Assembly: GCA_035772405.1 (NCBI GenBank)
Contig: JAYKKM010000376.1
Span: 338,501 to 402,500 of the forward strand
Direction of reading: 5' to 3'
Origin: Chrysogorgia sp. JL179-B06
Taxonomy: Eukaryota > Cnidaria > Anthozoa > Scleralcyonacea > Chrysogorgiidae
Length of the DNA: 64,000 nt
The translations under genes and the position numbers were made by a program. The notes below the pieces were generated by a model. The model ran no database searches and was not told where the DNA came from. It saw nothing but the letters and a program-made list of their open reading frames with translations. This document shows, one piece after another, positions 1 through 11,473 of this stretch; positions within the stretch are counted from its first letter, which is position 1; each line of letters begins with the position of its first letter.

Positions 1-880
1 CAAATCTGTTTTCATAATTCAAAACGATTAAATATTGATCGAGATAACGTTCAAAATAATATACGAGGAAGCGGGTCGCGACCGGCTGATTGCCGAATAA
101 TTTATTAATTTCTAAGTACATAAACCATTTTTACGAAGGGTATGCACGTTCTCGTAATATAATAGACACGTGTGTTATGTATTTAGACTCGATAATTCAA
201 AAACTGTTTTCAGGTTTGAAATCGAGTAAATATTGGCCGAGATAACGTTCAAAATCTACGTACGACGAACAAGCCTTTTGGGATTTGTTATCGACAGACG
301 CGGTCTGGGCACTGGGGACCATGGATGGGGAAAAGAAACTCTAGGGGTGGGGTGGGGGTAGAAAAGGCGGGCGAAGGGTAATTGCGGAACGTATTTCTGG
401 TAGTATGCTATTTTAAATGATGAGAATTCTATTCTTATACACCTTATAGTACTCGTCATGCCAGAAATAACATGATAAATTACGTTTGTCTGATACACAA
501 ATTATCGATCCGCCTTTCATTAAGAATGCTACGACAGAGATAAAATGAAGAAGTTTTCGTTGAAGAGTGTGCGAATTGCGCGGTCACATTCCTTTCGTTG
601 GCGTCATTATTGCGGCTACAAACAATACATGCTGTCTATATATATAATCAAGTCCATCTTGCCGAAATTCTATGGCATTTTCTCGACATAGACCGATCGA
701 AATGGAGAAAATCTAATTATTGATTCTAGTTAATCTAGCTAAGTACAGCAGTATCATGTAATAATACTAGTGTACGCAACAGACCCTGATTTATCGCAAA
801 TTTAATTTGTTAAAAAAAATCTCAAAATAAGACATGGGCTTAATTTATAGCAAAGTGAAATGGTGGTAAACTGCCAAGAT
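1..880. other. Non-coding, short direct repeat
   Basis: No gene is supported here. The first 60 bases and bases 198-258 are diverged direct copies of one AT-rich segment, both ending in GATAACGTTCAAAAT. A G-rich stretch around 300-390 resembles one at 7500-7570 (both contain GGCGGGCGA and then AACGTATTTCT), which suggests a shared dispersed repeat. Confidence 0.4.
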
Positions 881-935
881 TTTTAGTGACGAAATACTGA
901 CGTTTAGAGCGGAGCCCTTCATCAGAGTAAGACCA
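855..935 (-). ncRNA. Degenerate hammerhead-ribozyme repeat, core mutated
   Basis: Read on the minus strand, this copy has CTGATGA (919-925) and the same flanks as the copies at 58.1, 59.0 and 63.6 kb (ACTGCCAAGA, GTGACGA). The second core box, GAAA in the other copies, reads TAAA here, so self-cleavage is not expected. It is a relic of the Penelope-associated hammerhead family described at 58155. Confidence 0.5.
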
Positions 936-1559
936 TAGTTTGCTTCATAACCCCAACCTATCCCCATTCTAATCCTAGCCCTAATGTACCTCACCTATAA
1001 TGAATCCTAACCCTTTGTCTAGGGTTCATCCTAAACCATAACCCCCGGTCTGGGATTTCCATATCCTCTAATTAAGTGCATGACGTACCACCAAAGTTAC
1101 GTTAAATCAACTTAAGCATAACCCTTAATTTTAAGCCGATTTTGACAATTGAAGCATTGCCTTAAATTTGGTAGAATACTGTGTTGCAATATGAGTTTAT
1201 GACCATTTAATGCATAGCGAATGTCATATGCCTGCTATTTGACAGATCCTGAGTGATTGAGACTGGGCACTAGAAAGGTTTGGATAAATAATGTTTGCAA
1301 GGGGAAATGTAATTTTCAGTAAATATGAATAAAATGGAAAGTATATAAAAGAACATATCTTTTCTATCACGGCATGTAGTCTTTTTGACAGCTTGGTTAC
1401 TCATAGCAACCATGTTTGGTGTTTCCAAATAAACCTTTTTGGAATCTATAGTTTCTAAGCTACCTTATGATATATAGTTTGCCACAGATAGCAGTTAAAT
1501 CAAAGCAGATATCCGGCAATAAATATATAGAACCAATTGACCTCAGTTCACGTTAACCC

Positions 1560-1985
1560 TCCCCGGATCCAGGTATTGTCCTTAATAAATCCTTAAGGAT
1601 CCTTGGTAATTAAGTCCTTGAGGATCGTTGATCAATACTTAAAGATCTTTCATAAGGATCCCAGCTTAAGGATCATATTAAGATCCTTAAGGCGCTATTA
1701 CACTATGCAATTTTTCATGCAACTTGTCTCGCAACACTGATCTAGAGGCATGTTAAGTAAGAAAAAGGTCAGCAGAGTACAACGTGGGCCCATGCTTGCA
1801 TTTACACTTTTTACTTAGCATGCCTCTAGATCAGTGTTGCGAGACAAGTTGCATGACAAATTCCACAGTGTAACAGCGCCTTTAAAGATACTCGAGATTC
1901 CTTAAGGATCCTGGTATGATCCTTGATCAATCCTTAAGGATCCTTGGTAAATCTTAAGGATCCTTCATAAATTATTAAGGTGTTG
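1560..1985. repeat. Satellite array of TTAAGGATCC-type units, left part
   Basis: Short units of about 20 bp built around CCTTAAGGATCC, CCTTGGTAAATC and CCTTCATAAATC recur many times. The same array resumes at about 5312-5715, after the LINE. A hairpin element sits inside this left part at 1691-1880. Confidence 0.75.
1691..1880. mobile_element. Hairpin MITE inside the satellite array
   Basis: The two ends are inverted copies over about 65 bp: GGCGCTATTACACTATGCAA on the left and the matching complement ending in AGCGCC on the right, both including CTCGCAACACTGATCTAGAG. The flanks are TTAA on the left and TTTAA on the right, consistent with a TTAA-targeting non-autonomous DNA transposon. Confidence 0.7.
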
Positions 1986-2003
1986 TACGATTGAAAGACG
2001 GCC

Positions 2004-5000
2004 ATGCATTTCCTTGCTCTGCATCTCTTTGTGCTTTTTCTCTGTATTACGGTACGACGTAGTGCATGGGACGACAAGATTTTCAATAGTTCCATTAGAC
2101 CTTTGTTAAAGCTAAATTTTCATCACAAAAGCGACGAGAGTGCTAGAAGAATTCTAGCTTATAACCACTACGAACTACAATGGACAACATGGCGGATCAA
2201 GCTACGGGTCACAGTGAAGATGAAAAGATCACGAGCTCCGTCTATCCTATACAGAAATTCTGTGTCAACTTTCTACCCGATTATCAACTTAATACACGAC
2301 ATCGAACTTAATCCAGGTCCGGATAAAACTCAGGGTAATTTGAAGCCTGATAACAACGTGAAGATAGCTCATCTTAATATTCGTTCGCTCAAATGCAGGG
2401 AACACTTTATCGAAGTCAAGCAAATTGTGTTGGAAAACAAGTTTGATATTTTTACCATATCCGAAACATGGCTTGATAATTCAATCCGTGACTTAGAGCT
2501 CGAAATTCCAGGTTTCAGCATCTATCGCCTCGATCGACAAAACAAGAAAGGTGGCGGAGTGTGCATTTATGTTCAACAAGCCTACAAGACGTAGTTACTC
2601 AAAGATATTTCTTACATCTCTGACTCAGGATTTCATCAACTCTGGATCAAAGTGCAAGTAAGAAATTTAAGATCAATCATTCTATGTTCTGTCTATAAAC
2701 CTCCTGATACTTCGACGAACTGCTTCGATACCGACCTAACTCCTAGTTTAATCTCGGCTTCTCTCCTGGACAAACCGATTTATGTTCTTGGTGACTTGAA
2801 CTGTAATTTGCTTAATACCAATAGTCCTGAGTCAAAATCCTTAACGAATTTCGCTCGTTCCTATAACCTATCCCAGTTGGTTAATTCACCTACCCGGGTT
2901 ACCGATTCTACCGAAACTCTTATTGACGTGATTTTAGCTTCAAATCCAAATCAAGTTCACGAAGTAAAAGTTATGCAGAATTCTATTAGCGATCACGATC
3001 TCATTTACGCGATTCTTCGTTTAAAGAAAATTCGTCCCAAGCCAGTTTATATTACAACTAGAAGTTTTAAACAGTATGCCCCCGACAAATTCCATTCGGA
3101 TATAGCACAATTACCGTTGTCTGTCTTAGATGTTTTTGATGATGTCGATGATAAATTAAATGCATTCAATATCTTATTCAATGACATTCTGGATGAACAT
3201 GTTCCACTCAAAACAATTAAAATCAGGGGACGACCAAATCCTTGCATAACCAATGAGATTCGGCAATTAATGGAAACTAGGGACTATTGGAGGAAGAAAG
3301 CTAGAAAATCTAAAGACCCACTACACTGGGCGGCCTATAAGAATTTCCATCGTGAAGTAAAGAATGAAATTAAAATGGCCGAGAGAGAACATGTTGCGGA
3401 TCAAATTATGAATAATAAAAACAACACTAATTGTTTATGGAAGGTCATTCAGTCTTGTATACCAAAGAAGTCGGCCTCCCAAAGGAATTATAGTAAAGAC
3501 AACAAAATTGTGGCCGATGAGTTTAATCGCTTTTTCGTTTCAATAGGTGAGAATACCATCAAGAAGATTAGTGATTTAGCAAAGGACTCGAATTATAATT
3601 TAGGAGAGCACCTATTTGTCCCGAGAGAGCATCCTCTGTCAGACCAGTTCGTTTTTAGCCCAGTAGAACTTACTCAGGTTAAATCAATTGTAAATTCTAT
3701 GGCAATTAACAAGGCTCCGGGTATTGACAAAATTCCCATGCGTATAATTAAAGATTGTCTCCCTACCATATTGCCTTTTTTAACTTCCCGTTATCAACGC
3801 CTCGTTTGAGAGCGCAACATTCCCCAATGTGTGGAAAACAGCTGAGGTGATACCAATTCTTAAAGAGGGCGATTATCAAGTAGCTAATAACAATAGACCG
3901 ATATCTTTACTGCCCATCCTGTCTAAAATATGTGAAAGGGCTGCGCATAATCAGTTCACCACTTATTTATCATCAAGATATCGCCTTTCGTCTAAACAAA
4001 GTGGCAATAAACAATGGCACTCCACAGAGACCTCTGTAATCCATACAACTGATGAAATACTAAGCGCTATTGACAAAAAAAAACTGACGGCTGTTGTTCT
4101 CCTCGACATGTCTAAAGCCTTTGACAGCATAAATCATCAAATCCTCCTTACAAAGTTACAAGATGTTGGTGCTTCCGAATCTGTGATACTTTGGCTTCGC
4201 AGTTACTTATCTACCCGCTACCAAGCCGTCCGCATTCATACAACCCTGTCAGATCGACTGCCAGTGGTCTGTGATGTACCCCAAGGGAGTATTCTTGGCC
4301 CTCTTCTCTTTAGTATCTATGTAAATGACCTTTCAACGGTACCAAGAAATTGCTCAACTCAGCTATATGTTGATGATACTAAACTTCTTATGTCCTTTCG
4401 CCTTCAAGACCAGCGAAATGTAATAGATGAGATGAACCGTGACTTACTTTCTGTCCGGAATTGGTGTTTCGATAATCAACTGCTTCTTAACCCTGGAAAG
4501 ACAAAGCTCTTAGTTTTTGGTAGCCGCCAGATGTCTGCTAAAGTTATCGATTTTCGGCTCTCTCTCTTAGGAAAAGAACTTATACCAGTCAAAGTGGCTA
4601 AAGATCTTGGCGTAATACTTGACTCAAACTTAACTTATAATGAGCATATAATGTCTATAGTATCGTCTTGTATGTCTCGCCTTGGACAGATCAATCGGGT
4701 CAAACACGCATTTGATGATCGTACTTTAATAATAATAATTAACTCTTTAGTATTTAGTAAACTTTTTTACTGCTCCAATGTTTGGAGCAATACTACCGAA
4801 CGTAACCTTGATAAACTTCAAGCAATCCAGAACTTTGCATGTAGAATTGTTAGCGGAACCAGAAAATTCGATCATGTTACTCCGATCCTCAAGAGCCTGA
4901 ATTGGCTTCCAGTGAGAGATCTACTTTATTATCGTCGAGCCATCATGTCGTTTAAGTGTATGACGGGCTGTGCTCCTAGTTACCTGACAAAGCAATTTAT

Positions 5001-5211
5001 TAAGCGGTCAGATGTTTCAAAGCGCACCACTAGAACTTCACAACATCTCAATATCCCTCTTTTCAGAAGTGCCAGTGGACAAAGAACTTTCTATTATCAG
5101 GCCGTTAGCTTATGGAACTCATTGGACACTAAACTTAAACTTTGTAAATCCATTCGTGATTTCAAACGTTCTTTGAAAAATCAGCTTTTACAAGATTTTT
5201 TAATTAATTAG
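2004..5211 (+). pseudogene. Non-LTR retrotransposon ORF: leader, 2A-like motif, AP endonuclease, reverse transcriptase
   Basis: A nearly complete APE-type LINE. The first ORF starts at 2004 with a hydrophobic, signal-peptide-like leader (MHFLALHLFVLFLCITVRR). Near residue 99 comes DIELNPGP, which fits the 2A consensus D(V/I)ExNPGP. The endonuclease follows (KIAHLNIRSLK, SETWLD, VLGDLNCN, SDHDLI). The reverse transcriptase has NKAPGIDKIP, LLDMSKAFDSINH, PQGSILGPLLF and the catalytic YVDD at 4366-4377. The C-terminal part has LNWLPV and ends at 5211. Two breaks disable it: an in-frame TAG at 2592-2594 within the endonuclease, and a frameshift near 3790 inside the reverse transcriptase. The protein resembles the CR1/L2 group; I cannot place the clade more closely. 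The 3' end lies near 5310 in a GTATGTATGTATC run. Confidence 0.9.
2298..2321 (+). other. 2A-like ribosome-skipping motif in LINE ORF
   Basis: The codons read D-I-E-L-N-P-G-P, preceded by the hydrophobic INLIH. This matches the canonical 2A motif, which makes the ribosome skip the last Gly-Pro bond. 2A-like motifs are known from APE-type non-LTR elements of other animals. It separates a roughly 100-residue leader from the endonuclease. Confidence 0.8.
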
Positions 5212-5311
5212 TAATTGTGAATTGATGTATTTAATTTCCTTTCTTTATATTGTAATTAGTTTTAGCTCTGAAAAGCCCCTTGGGGACGAGTTAATAAATT
5301 TGTATGTATGT

Positions 5312-5715
5312 ATCCCAGCTTAAGGATCCTATGGGTTCCTTAAGTATCCTGGCATGATTCTTAATAAATCTTTAAGGATCATTCATAAATTCTTAACTAT
5401 CCCAGCTTAAGGATCGTATTAGGATCCTTAAAGTACTCAAGGATCCTGGCAAGATCCTTGATAAATCCTTAAGGATCCTTGATAAATCCTTAAGTATCCT
5501 TCATAAATCCTTAAGGATCTTTGTAAATCCTTACGTATCCTTCAGAAATCCTTAAGATCCTTGGTAAATCCTTAACAATCCTTCATAAATCCTTAAGGAT
5601 CTAAGCTTAAGGATCCTATGAGGATCCTGGCAAGACCTTCATACATGTAAATCATTAAGGATCCTTGGTAAATCCTTAAGGGTCCTTCATAAAGCCTTAA
5701 TGATCCTTAAAATAT
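5312..5715. repeat. Satellite array of TTAAGGATCC-type units, right part
   Basis: The continuation of the array at 1560-1985, with the same units. The LINE evidently inserted into a once continuous array. Confidence 0.75.
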
Positions 5716-6610
5716 CATTGTTGGTGCTTGGAAAATTAACGTTATCTCCGCCGTTAAAAACCAAGGAGAAATTTAGAGCGGGTCTATATCAGATATATAG
5801 ATCCAATACGGGTAGTGATTATAATATAGTATATATAACATATAATATATGGAAAACGGAGACTTTTGAAAATGCAAAAATTTATTGCGTAATTGTATAA
5901 ATAGTTTCTATTTTGTAAATAATGTACATAATTGAAATATTGCGAAAATATACAATTTTCTCTAGTAAACATGCTATGCACAGTATTATACCTGTAGCTA
6001 TAAATAATAATAATATTGATAATACGATGAGCGAATTATATATCATATTTCTAAAAATATTTGCAAACTGCGGTTTTGCTGGTCATTATTTGAATGTATA
6101 CAGTATTTTTTAGTTATTGTTACGTATTGACATGTCTAATGACTAACGGAATGGCGTGTGATAATTTGATACTTATTGCGAAAATATACAATATTCTGTG
6201 GAAAACATATGTTATGTATTATTAACAGTGTTGTATACATCTAATACAACACGGACACGAAATTTGTAACGAATAAATACAAATGTTCACATCTGTCAAC
6301 TTTAGAGTTACAAGCTGTTTTAGCTGAGAAAATCAAACGACAAGTTTATGTAAATCAGGATGATTTGGATTAAATAATAATTTGTTAATGCGTTTTTAAC
6401 AATGTATTTCTCGATAAACGAGTAATTATATGTGATAAAAAGCAGGTTATTTTATGTCAGGGTTTTTGCAACCACAATTTGGAGATTATTATTTTGATGT
6501 AAACACATATAAATGTTATAAATCGTCATGCGTATAGTGACTTGCGTAAAGTTAAACATGTTGTAATAATATTTCTAAGAAGGATTTCGCAACTGAATTT
6601 TTGCTGGTAT
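5716..6610. other. Non-coding AT-rich stretch with duplicated segment
   Basis: No gene seen. The segment 5735-5775 (AACGTTATCTCCGCCGTTAAAAACC) recurs inverted at about 33085-33125. The segment ATTGCGAAAATATACAAT occurs at 5940 and again at 6176, showing a local direct duplication. Confidence 0.4.
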
Positions 6611-6615
6611 TATTT

Positions 6616-6833
6616 CTAAGTGCACTTGTCATTAGTAGTAACATCAAATTTTAATATATTCGTTGTCATTGATTCTCTATATTTCGTGATTTTTGTCGGC
6701 GACGATTTGCACCCATTCCTGCTTATGCATCGACGAACTTCTACCCAGGGATTGACAATATTTGTGTCATTAAGCCATTCTTGAAAGACGTAAGGACCAC
6801 CTCTGCATGTCAATCCAGCCTCGTAGCTTATAT
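6616..6833 (-). CDS. Exon 3 (last) of secreted eight-cysteine protein
   Basis: The last coding exon of the minus-strand gene that starts at 10515. It begins after a good acceptor (TTTTTCTCCTAG) and runs to a stop at 6616-6618. It carries four cysteines (LTCRGG, RRCIS, NGCKS and the C-terminal DKCT) and one NDT glycosylation site. Incoming phase is 1. A MITE (6853-7346) lies only a few bases upstream of the acceptor's pyrimidine tract. Confidence 0.65.
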
Positions 6834-6852
6834 CTAGGAGAAAAATAGAGGA

Positions 6853-7346
6853 CCGGTCATTATATATGGTCGTGGTGGGGGGCGAAGAGAAATAGATTTG
6901 GTGGTGAACAATTTTTTTAAATTTAACCGTCCCAGCCATTTATGGGTAAAGAAAATGTTTTACCCAACCCAAGAAGAACAAAGTTAGGTAAAGCCCAATT
7001 CCCAGAATATCGACGATACAAGTTTTAATAACAAACCCAAATAGATATACAGACAGATCCTACTGTAACTTTCAGATGATTATCTCCCTATACAGAGCAG
7101 GAATCCAAGGAAAACAAGGAGAGGAATACAATAACAAAAGCTAATGTGCAATGATGACTAAGGAGAACTAATGATGAATTCCAATTTTAAATGATGAACT
7201 CTTAATTTTTTATGTAAATAGTCATGAACATTTTGCTACCCAACCCTTCAGAGATGTGAATATTTAGCCAACCATTTAGGTCTTAGAATTTTAGTTACCC
7301 AACCAATTTCTCTTCGGCCTCCACCCCGGCCATAAATAATGACCGG
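6853..7346. mobile_element. MITE in intron 2 of the secreted-protein gene
   Basis: The ends are inverted copies over about 45 bp: CCGGTCATTATATATGG on the left and CCATAAATAATGACCGG on the right. Both continue into GTGGxGGxCGAAGAGAAAT. The left end almost touches the acceptor of exon 3. Confidence 0.65.
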
Positions 7347-7599
7347 ACCCTAAGATGGCAAGACATTAAACTCTAAATTCGCCAATCACATTATTTAGGG
7401 TGCCTTATAACTCCATTTTTTTAATTAACATAAACATTCTATATATGTTATATATTTATATTTATAAATTTGCAATTTGCGATATACAAATACACGGCGT
7501 GCATGCGAGGTCTGGGGACCATGTGGATGCGCAGGGGGATAGAACAGGCGGGCGAGGGGTTACTGCGGATAACGTATTTCTAGTGCTTATAATGTATTT

Positions 7600-7820
7600 A
7601 TAAGCTTATAATGTATAATATAATCTAGTATATTATAATCTAGTGTATATTATATTATAAATTATATGTATATTATATTATTATTATATGTATATTATTA
7701 TATGTATTATTATTATTATTATTATATGTATTATTATTATTATTATGTATATTATTATTATGTATATTATATTATATTATAAATTGTATGTATATTATAA
7801 TCTAGTGCTTATAATGTATA
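7600..7820. repeat. TAT/ATTATT microsatellite tract
   Basis: Runs of TATTATTATTATATG and TATATTATA. Apparent reading frames here are low-complexity and are not genes. Confidence 0.7.
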
Positions 7821-7900
7821 ACGTATTTCTAGTATTTATAATGATCGTAATACATCGTTATGGGTCGTCGGTGTAGATTGTTGTATATCGCTGTAGGTCG

Positions 7901-9515
7901 GTGAAGGCTAAAAGATATGGCTCAAAAGGACCTTCTCATTTTCACAAACAACCCTAACCTTTATCCTAACCTAAAACCTATACCAGGGTTTTACCCAAGC
8001 ACTTGAGGTTATGTCTGTTTTGTTGGACAGATTGAGTGTTTTAATATACTGGGGGCGGGTATATGTAAGGTGCATCCAGCTAGAGAGTCTCGGAATTGGG
8101 ATTTCCTGCATTCTGAGAGCACTTTTGAGCGAAATCCAAACTTAATCCAATAGAAATCGAGGGAGAGAATGGAAATGTTTGAATTCTAGGGTCTCTGAAA
8201 CGAGATTCACTCCATTTCATTAGTACACATTGCAATAGTGGTTTGCGTATACATTACATACCAGTCATTATAAGATATATCATTATATGTGTTGGTTCGT
8301 AGTTGTTTATGATGGGGCTACAGTAACCATTACAACATACACATGCAAAACCTAACCAAAACGATTGTGTAGACCTAACATGAAGTAGCAACCAAGGCCA
8401 CGATAATTTGCGCTGACCAACAGGATCGTGGCCCCTGGAGACGAGTTGCTAAATCTTCCACTTTTATTCAATGCAGATTTCAATGAGGAAAACACCTTAT
8501 GCACCAGTCAATTGAAACTACCGACCCCCGGGGCGTAGCGGGGCTTTAACGGGGAAATAGCCGTGGAATACGTCTATTTAACAACACATTTCCCCGGGGG
8601 TACGGGGCATTTAACAAGGTTAATAATTTAGCGGGGAAATGTAGCGGGGATTTAACGCTCGGCCATAGTAAGGAAGGACTGGGTCCAAATGAAACAAATC
8701 ATAAAAATCGCTCGTATTGGCAACATGGTGGATTTAAAACTCCGGTTTATACTGTCAAATTTTTTTACTGAACTTTCACATGTTTATTAAGGTAAAGAAA
8801 TACGAGGAGCAAAATTGCAGCAACTTGCAACAAAATCTGATTTCAATTTGCAAGACCTGAGATAACATTTATCAATATTGCGAATTAACATGTGTTGAAA
8901 TCAAATTTTGTTGTAAGTTGCTGTGACTTTGTTGCTCGCATTACTTCTATACCCGTTTCGTGTTAAATTTACGTATTATTTTATTTGTTTATATTGTATC
9001 TTGATATATTTTATTAAAGTTTGGTTCAATGATCCCCTTGGTACCGGGGCTTTTAACACCGGGTTCCACCGGTGGCGGGGGAAATAGCCGGGGATTAACA
9101 CTAGGGAATGTTAAATGCCCCGCTATTCCCCGGGGGTCGGGGGGCCGTAGTTTCAATTGACTGGTGCATTACTTATACACTTACTATATAGGTAATTCGG
9201 TAATGTTCATACTTCAGCGTAAAATGTAAAACTGTATTAGTAACAACAGATGACTACATGTATTTGGAAAGAGTGAAGATTTGAAAGTCACAGACATCTC
9301 CGTTTAATTGTGAATATACACAAATAATTTATTCGTAATTCAAGATTGAGTACTAAAACTCGATCCCAGATTGAGTTTCTAGGTCCTCTAACCGGACCTA
9401 GAAAAGTGCTTGGATAAAACCCTGTATCCCTAACCGTAGCTAACCCTAACCTATAACCAAAAATAAAGACTAAGCAAAAACAGAAAGGTCCTTTTGAGTC
9501 ATCCTTTTAGCCTAT
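7901..9515. mobile_element. DNA element with GTGAAGGCTAAAAG ends, holding a nested insertion
   Basis: The left end (GTGAAGGCTAAAAGATATGGCTC) and right end (inverted, ...GGTCCTTTTGAGTCATCCTTTTAGCC) are inverted copies of about 110 bp that also share CAGGGTTTTACCCAAGCACTT. A short relative of about 170 bp sits at 13375-13544. Another element (8500-9168) is inserted within it. Both arms contain degenerate CCCTAA motifs. Confidence 0.6.
8500..9168. mobile_element. Non-autonomous DNA transposon, 3-bp TTA target duplication
   Basis: Long terminal inverted repeats begin TGCACCAGTCAATTGAAACT, followed by GC-rich CCCCGGGG segments. TTA flanks both ends (8497-8499 and 9169-9171). A three-base TWA duplication is typical of the PIF/Harbinger superfamily. 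No transposase is present. Confidence 0.75.
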
Positions 9516-9545
9516 AAACCTTGTAGGTATTCCTTCATTTAGTAC

Positions 9546-9914
9546 TTACGAAATCTTTTTCAAATTTCAAGGAAGTAAACTTACCAGCATTGGGTTTATT
9601 TATTTGTCGAATATAGGCTTTTCGCATCGCTTCATATCCAGCTGGACTTTTGTGCAGGTGTCTTTGGTAGTTACATATACACGTTTTATGACTGTCGATC
9701 TCAAAGAATTTCTTATCATCGTCGTCGCCATTTCTTGCAATCTGTACATACAACTTTTCAGTGTTATTTTTCACAGGAATATGTGGATAGAGACACCATG
9801 TCACATTAATGTCTATATCTATGTAGTGTGAGCTGCCAGTTAGATTGTCAACTGAGATAAATGTCATATGTGGCAGCAAACGGCAATCAGTTCCCCTTTT
9901 AGTTATGGGCGCTC
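9546..9914 (-). CDS. Exon 2 of secreted eight-cysteine protein
   Basis: The main exon. The acceptor is a TTTTTTTAG tract just above 9914 and the incoming phase is 1, matching exon 1. It encodes about 122 residues with four cysteines (TDCRL, TWCLY and the TCIC pair) and N-glycosylation sites NLT, NVT and NNT. Two donors overlap at its end: the strong GTAAGT (exon end 9550, phase 0) and GTACTA four bases later (exon end 9546, phase 1). Only the second keeps the frame into exon 3. Confidence 0.7.
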
Positions 9915-10454
9915 CTAAAAAAACAACATAAATTGATTAACTCTTTCCTATCCGGCTCAGTCAAAACGGGTCATGAGAAGACCCACGAAGTCGTCAATCG
10001 AAAAACACGGCACAAGGTAACGCAAGATTAAAAATTGAAATTCGACAAGCGCCAGGCACATGAGATCCACTCACACGCCAAGTTTGATTTGATTTCATAA
10101 ACACCTCTGCGATTGGTGGCATTTTGAATTTTCATGATGCTATAGCGGGCGTGCAAGATGGCCTTTTCTAGAAGAATGGAAGTTTTTTAATCTAATTTAT
10201 GATAATTGTGCTAATTATATTAACATAATGTGTCTTGTTCGGAAAATTCGAAAGCATTGGTATAACAGCTAGTTTATTGGGCTTTCAGAAAAGGTAGGTT
10301 TCGCAACAGTTCTGGATATTTCCAGAGATATCGATAGAACAAAGAGGGAGTTCAATTTTGGATGTTTTTCAGCCGCCAGACATGAAAGAGTTAAAATATG
10401 TAATATACAATCCTTTTGTGCTGTTTCGGTTACTATAAATGATTTAGTATATAC

Positions 10455-10515
10455 CTTGGGAGTAGCCAATAAAGGCATAAATTCCAAAAATAACCACGAA
10501 TTCAATATATTTCAT
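10455..10515 (-). CDS. Exon 1 of secreted eight-cysteine protein (signal peptide)
   Basis: Starts at the ATG at 10515 and encodes MKYIEFVVIFGIYAFIGYSQ, a textbook signal peptide, plus one base of the next codon before a GTATAT donor. The three exons total 648 bases, i.e. 215 residues and a stop. The mature protein would be about 195 residues, with eight cysteines and at least four N-glycosylation sites, so it is secreted or matrix-bound. I recognise no domain; a small cysteine-rich ligand or toxin-like scaffold is possible, but nothing in the sequence decides it. No promoter or poly(A) signal was identified. Confidence 0.7.
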
Positions 10516-10529
10516 CTTTCTAGTCAATA

Positions 10530-11465
10530 TACTGATACAATAGCTCTTGACTCAATAGGACTTGTTGTATGTACTGCTGTCAGATTGCACACTATAACAT
10601 TTCTAGTCCTCACATGCTCTTATATACTATTTGAACTACTTATATTTAATTGCTGATGTATGTTTTTAACCGGCAAACTACGAATGTAATGCGTGGGAAA
10701 CGCGGAAAAAATTTGCACTGGTTTCGCTTCATATATTATACCACGCATCTTTGACTTTTCTTGTGCTTTTGAATATTGAATTTAATTAAAGAAATATAAA
10801 TTAAATAGTTCATTCCAAATTATTTAAAAATACGAGCTGCAGGTGAGTATCTTTAGTTTTTCGAAAATCTTACAACATCCCAAGTACATAAAAAACAATT
10901 TATAATTATTTTATCAAAATACAGACTTGAGAACAGGGCTCCCACTCAAAAAAATCCTTACGAAGTTGGGTAATACCAGGGTGATAAATCTAGTTAGTCT
11001 GTGTTTATGGACTCAATTCGAATTCGCGTAAGCAGAAATGATTTTTAATATACTATAATTACAATCTTTATTGATAAGTTGTCTGCCGCATGCATGCTAG
11101 CACATGAATATATTAATTAAATTGCATATAGAAGTGTCATAAACCATGAAAAAACGTTCAAGCAACGTTGGGATCTAAACGTACAGTAACTGGTATTATA
11201 TTATAAATACGTGTCATATGGGGTGGTTTTATGTTGGGGTTATGAGGTTCTATATTATATCGTGTTTGATAATATATTAGTGGGGATTTTCCAAACACTC
11301 CTTGTAAGATAATCATTAACTATTTACCATTTCACCATGGTTTCGACGTATTTTAAGATTTTGTTGAAATATATTACCACAAAAAAATCGTTGTCTTATC
11401 GCATTCAGCGCGTATTAATTTGTTTTATAACATAAATTAGAGACTACGCCAATCATATCACATTC
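10530..11465. other. Upstream region of the secreted-protein gene, nothing recognised
   Basis: AT-rich DNA without convincing coding sequence or repeats. It should hold the promoter of the minus-strand gene starting at 10515, but I see no clear motif. Confidence 0.3.
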
Positions 11466-11473
11466 AAGGTTAA

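Noticed and set aside
940..1060. Telomere-like CCCTAA motifs here and at 7950, 9430, 13430, 14880 and 59640
   Set aside because: They are short and degenerate and lie mostly inside MITE arms; there is no true telomeric array.
7400..7876. Open frames rich in Ile and Tyr at 7.4-7.9 kb
   Set aside because: They come from ATT/TAT tracts and one dispersed G-rich repeat; no conserved residues.
7901..9515. CRISPR-like or prokaryotic repeat arrays anywhere in the window
   Set aside because: No regular repeat-spacer pattern; introns, poly(A) signals and element types are all eukaryotic.
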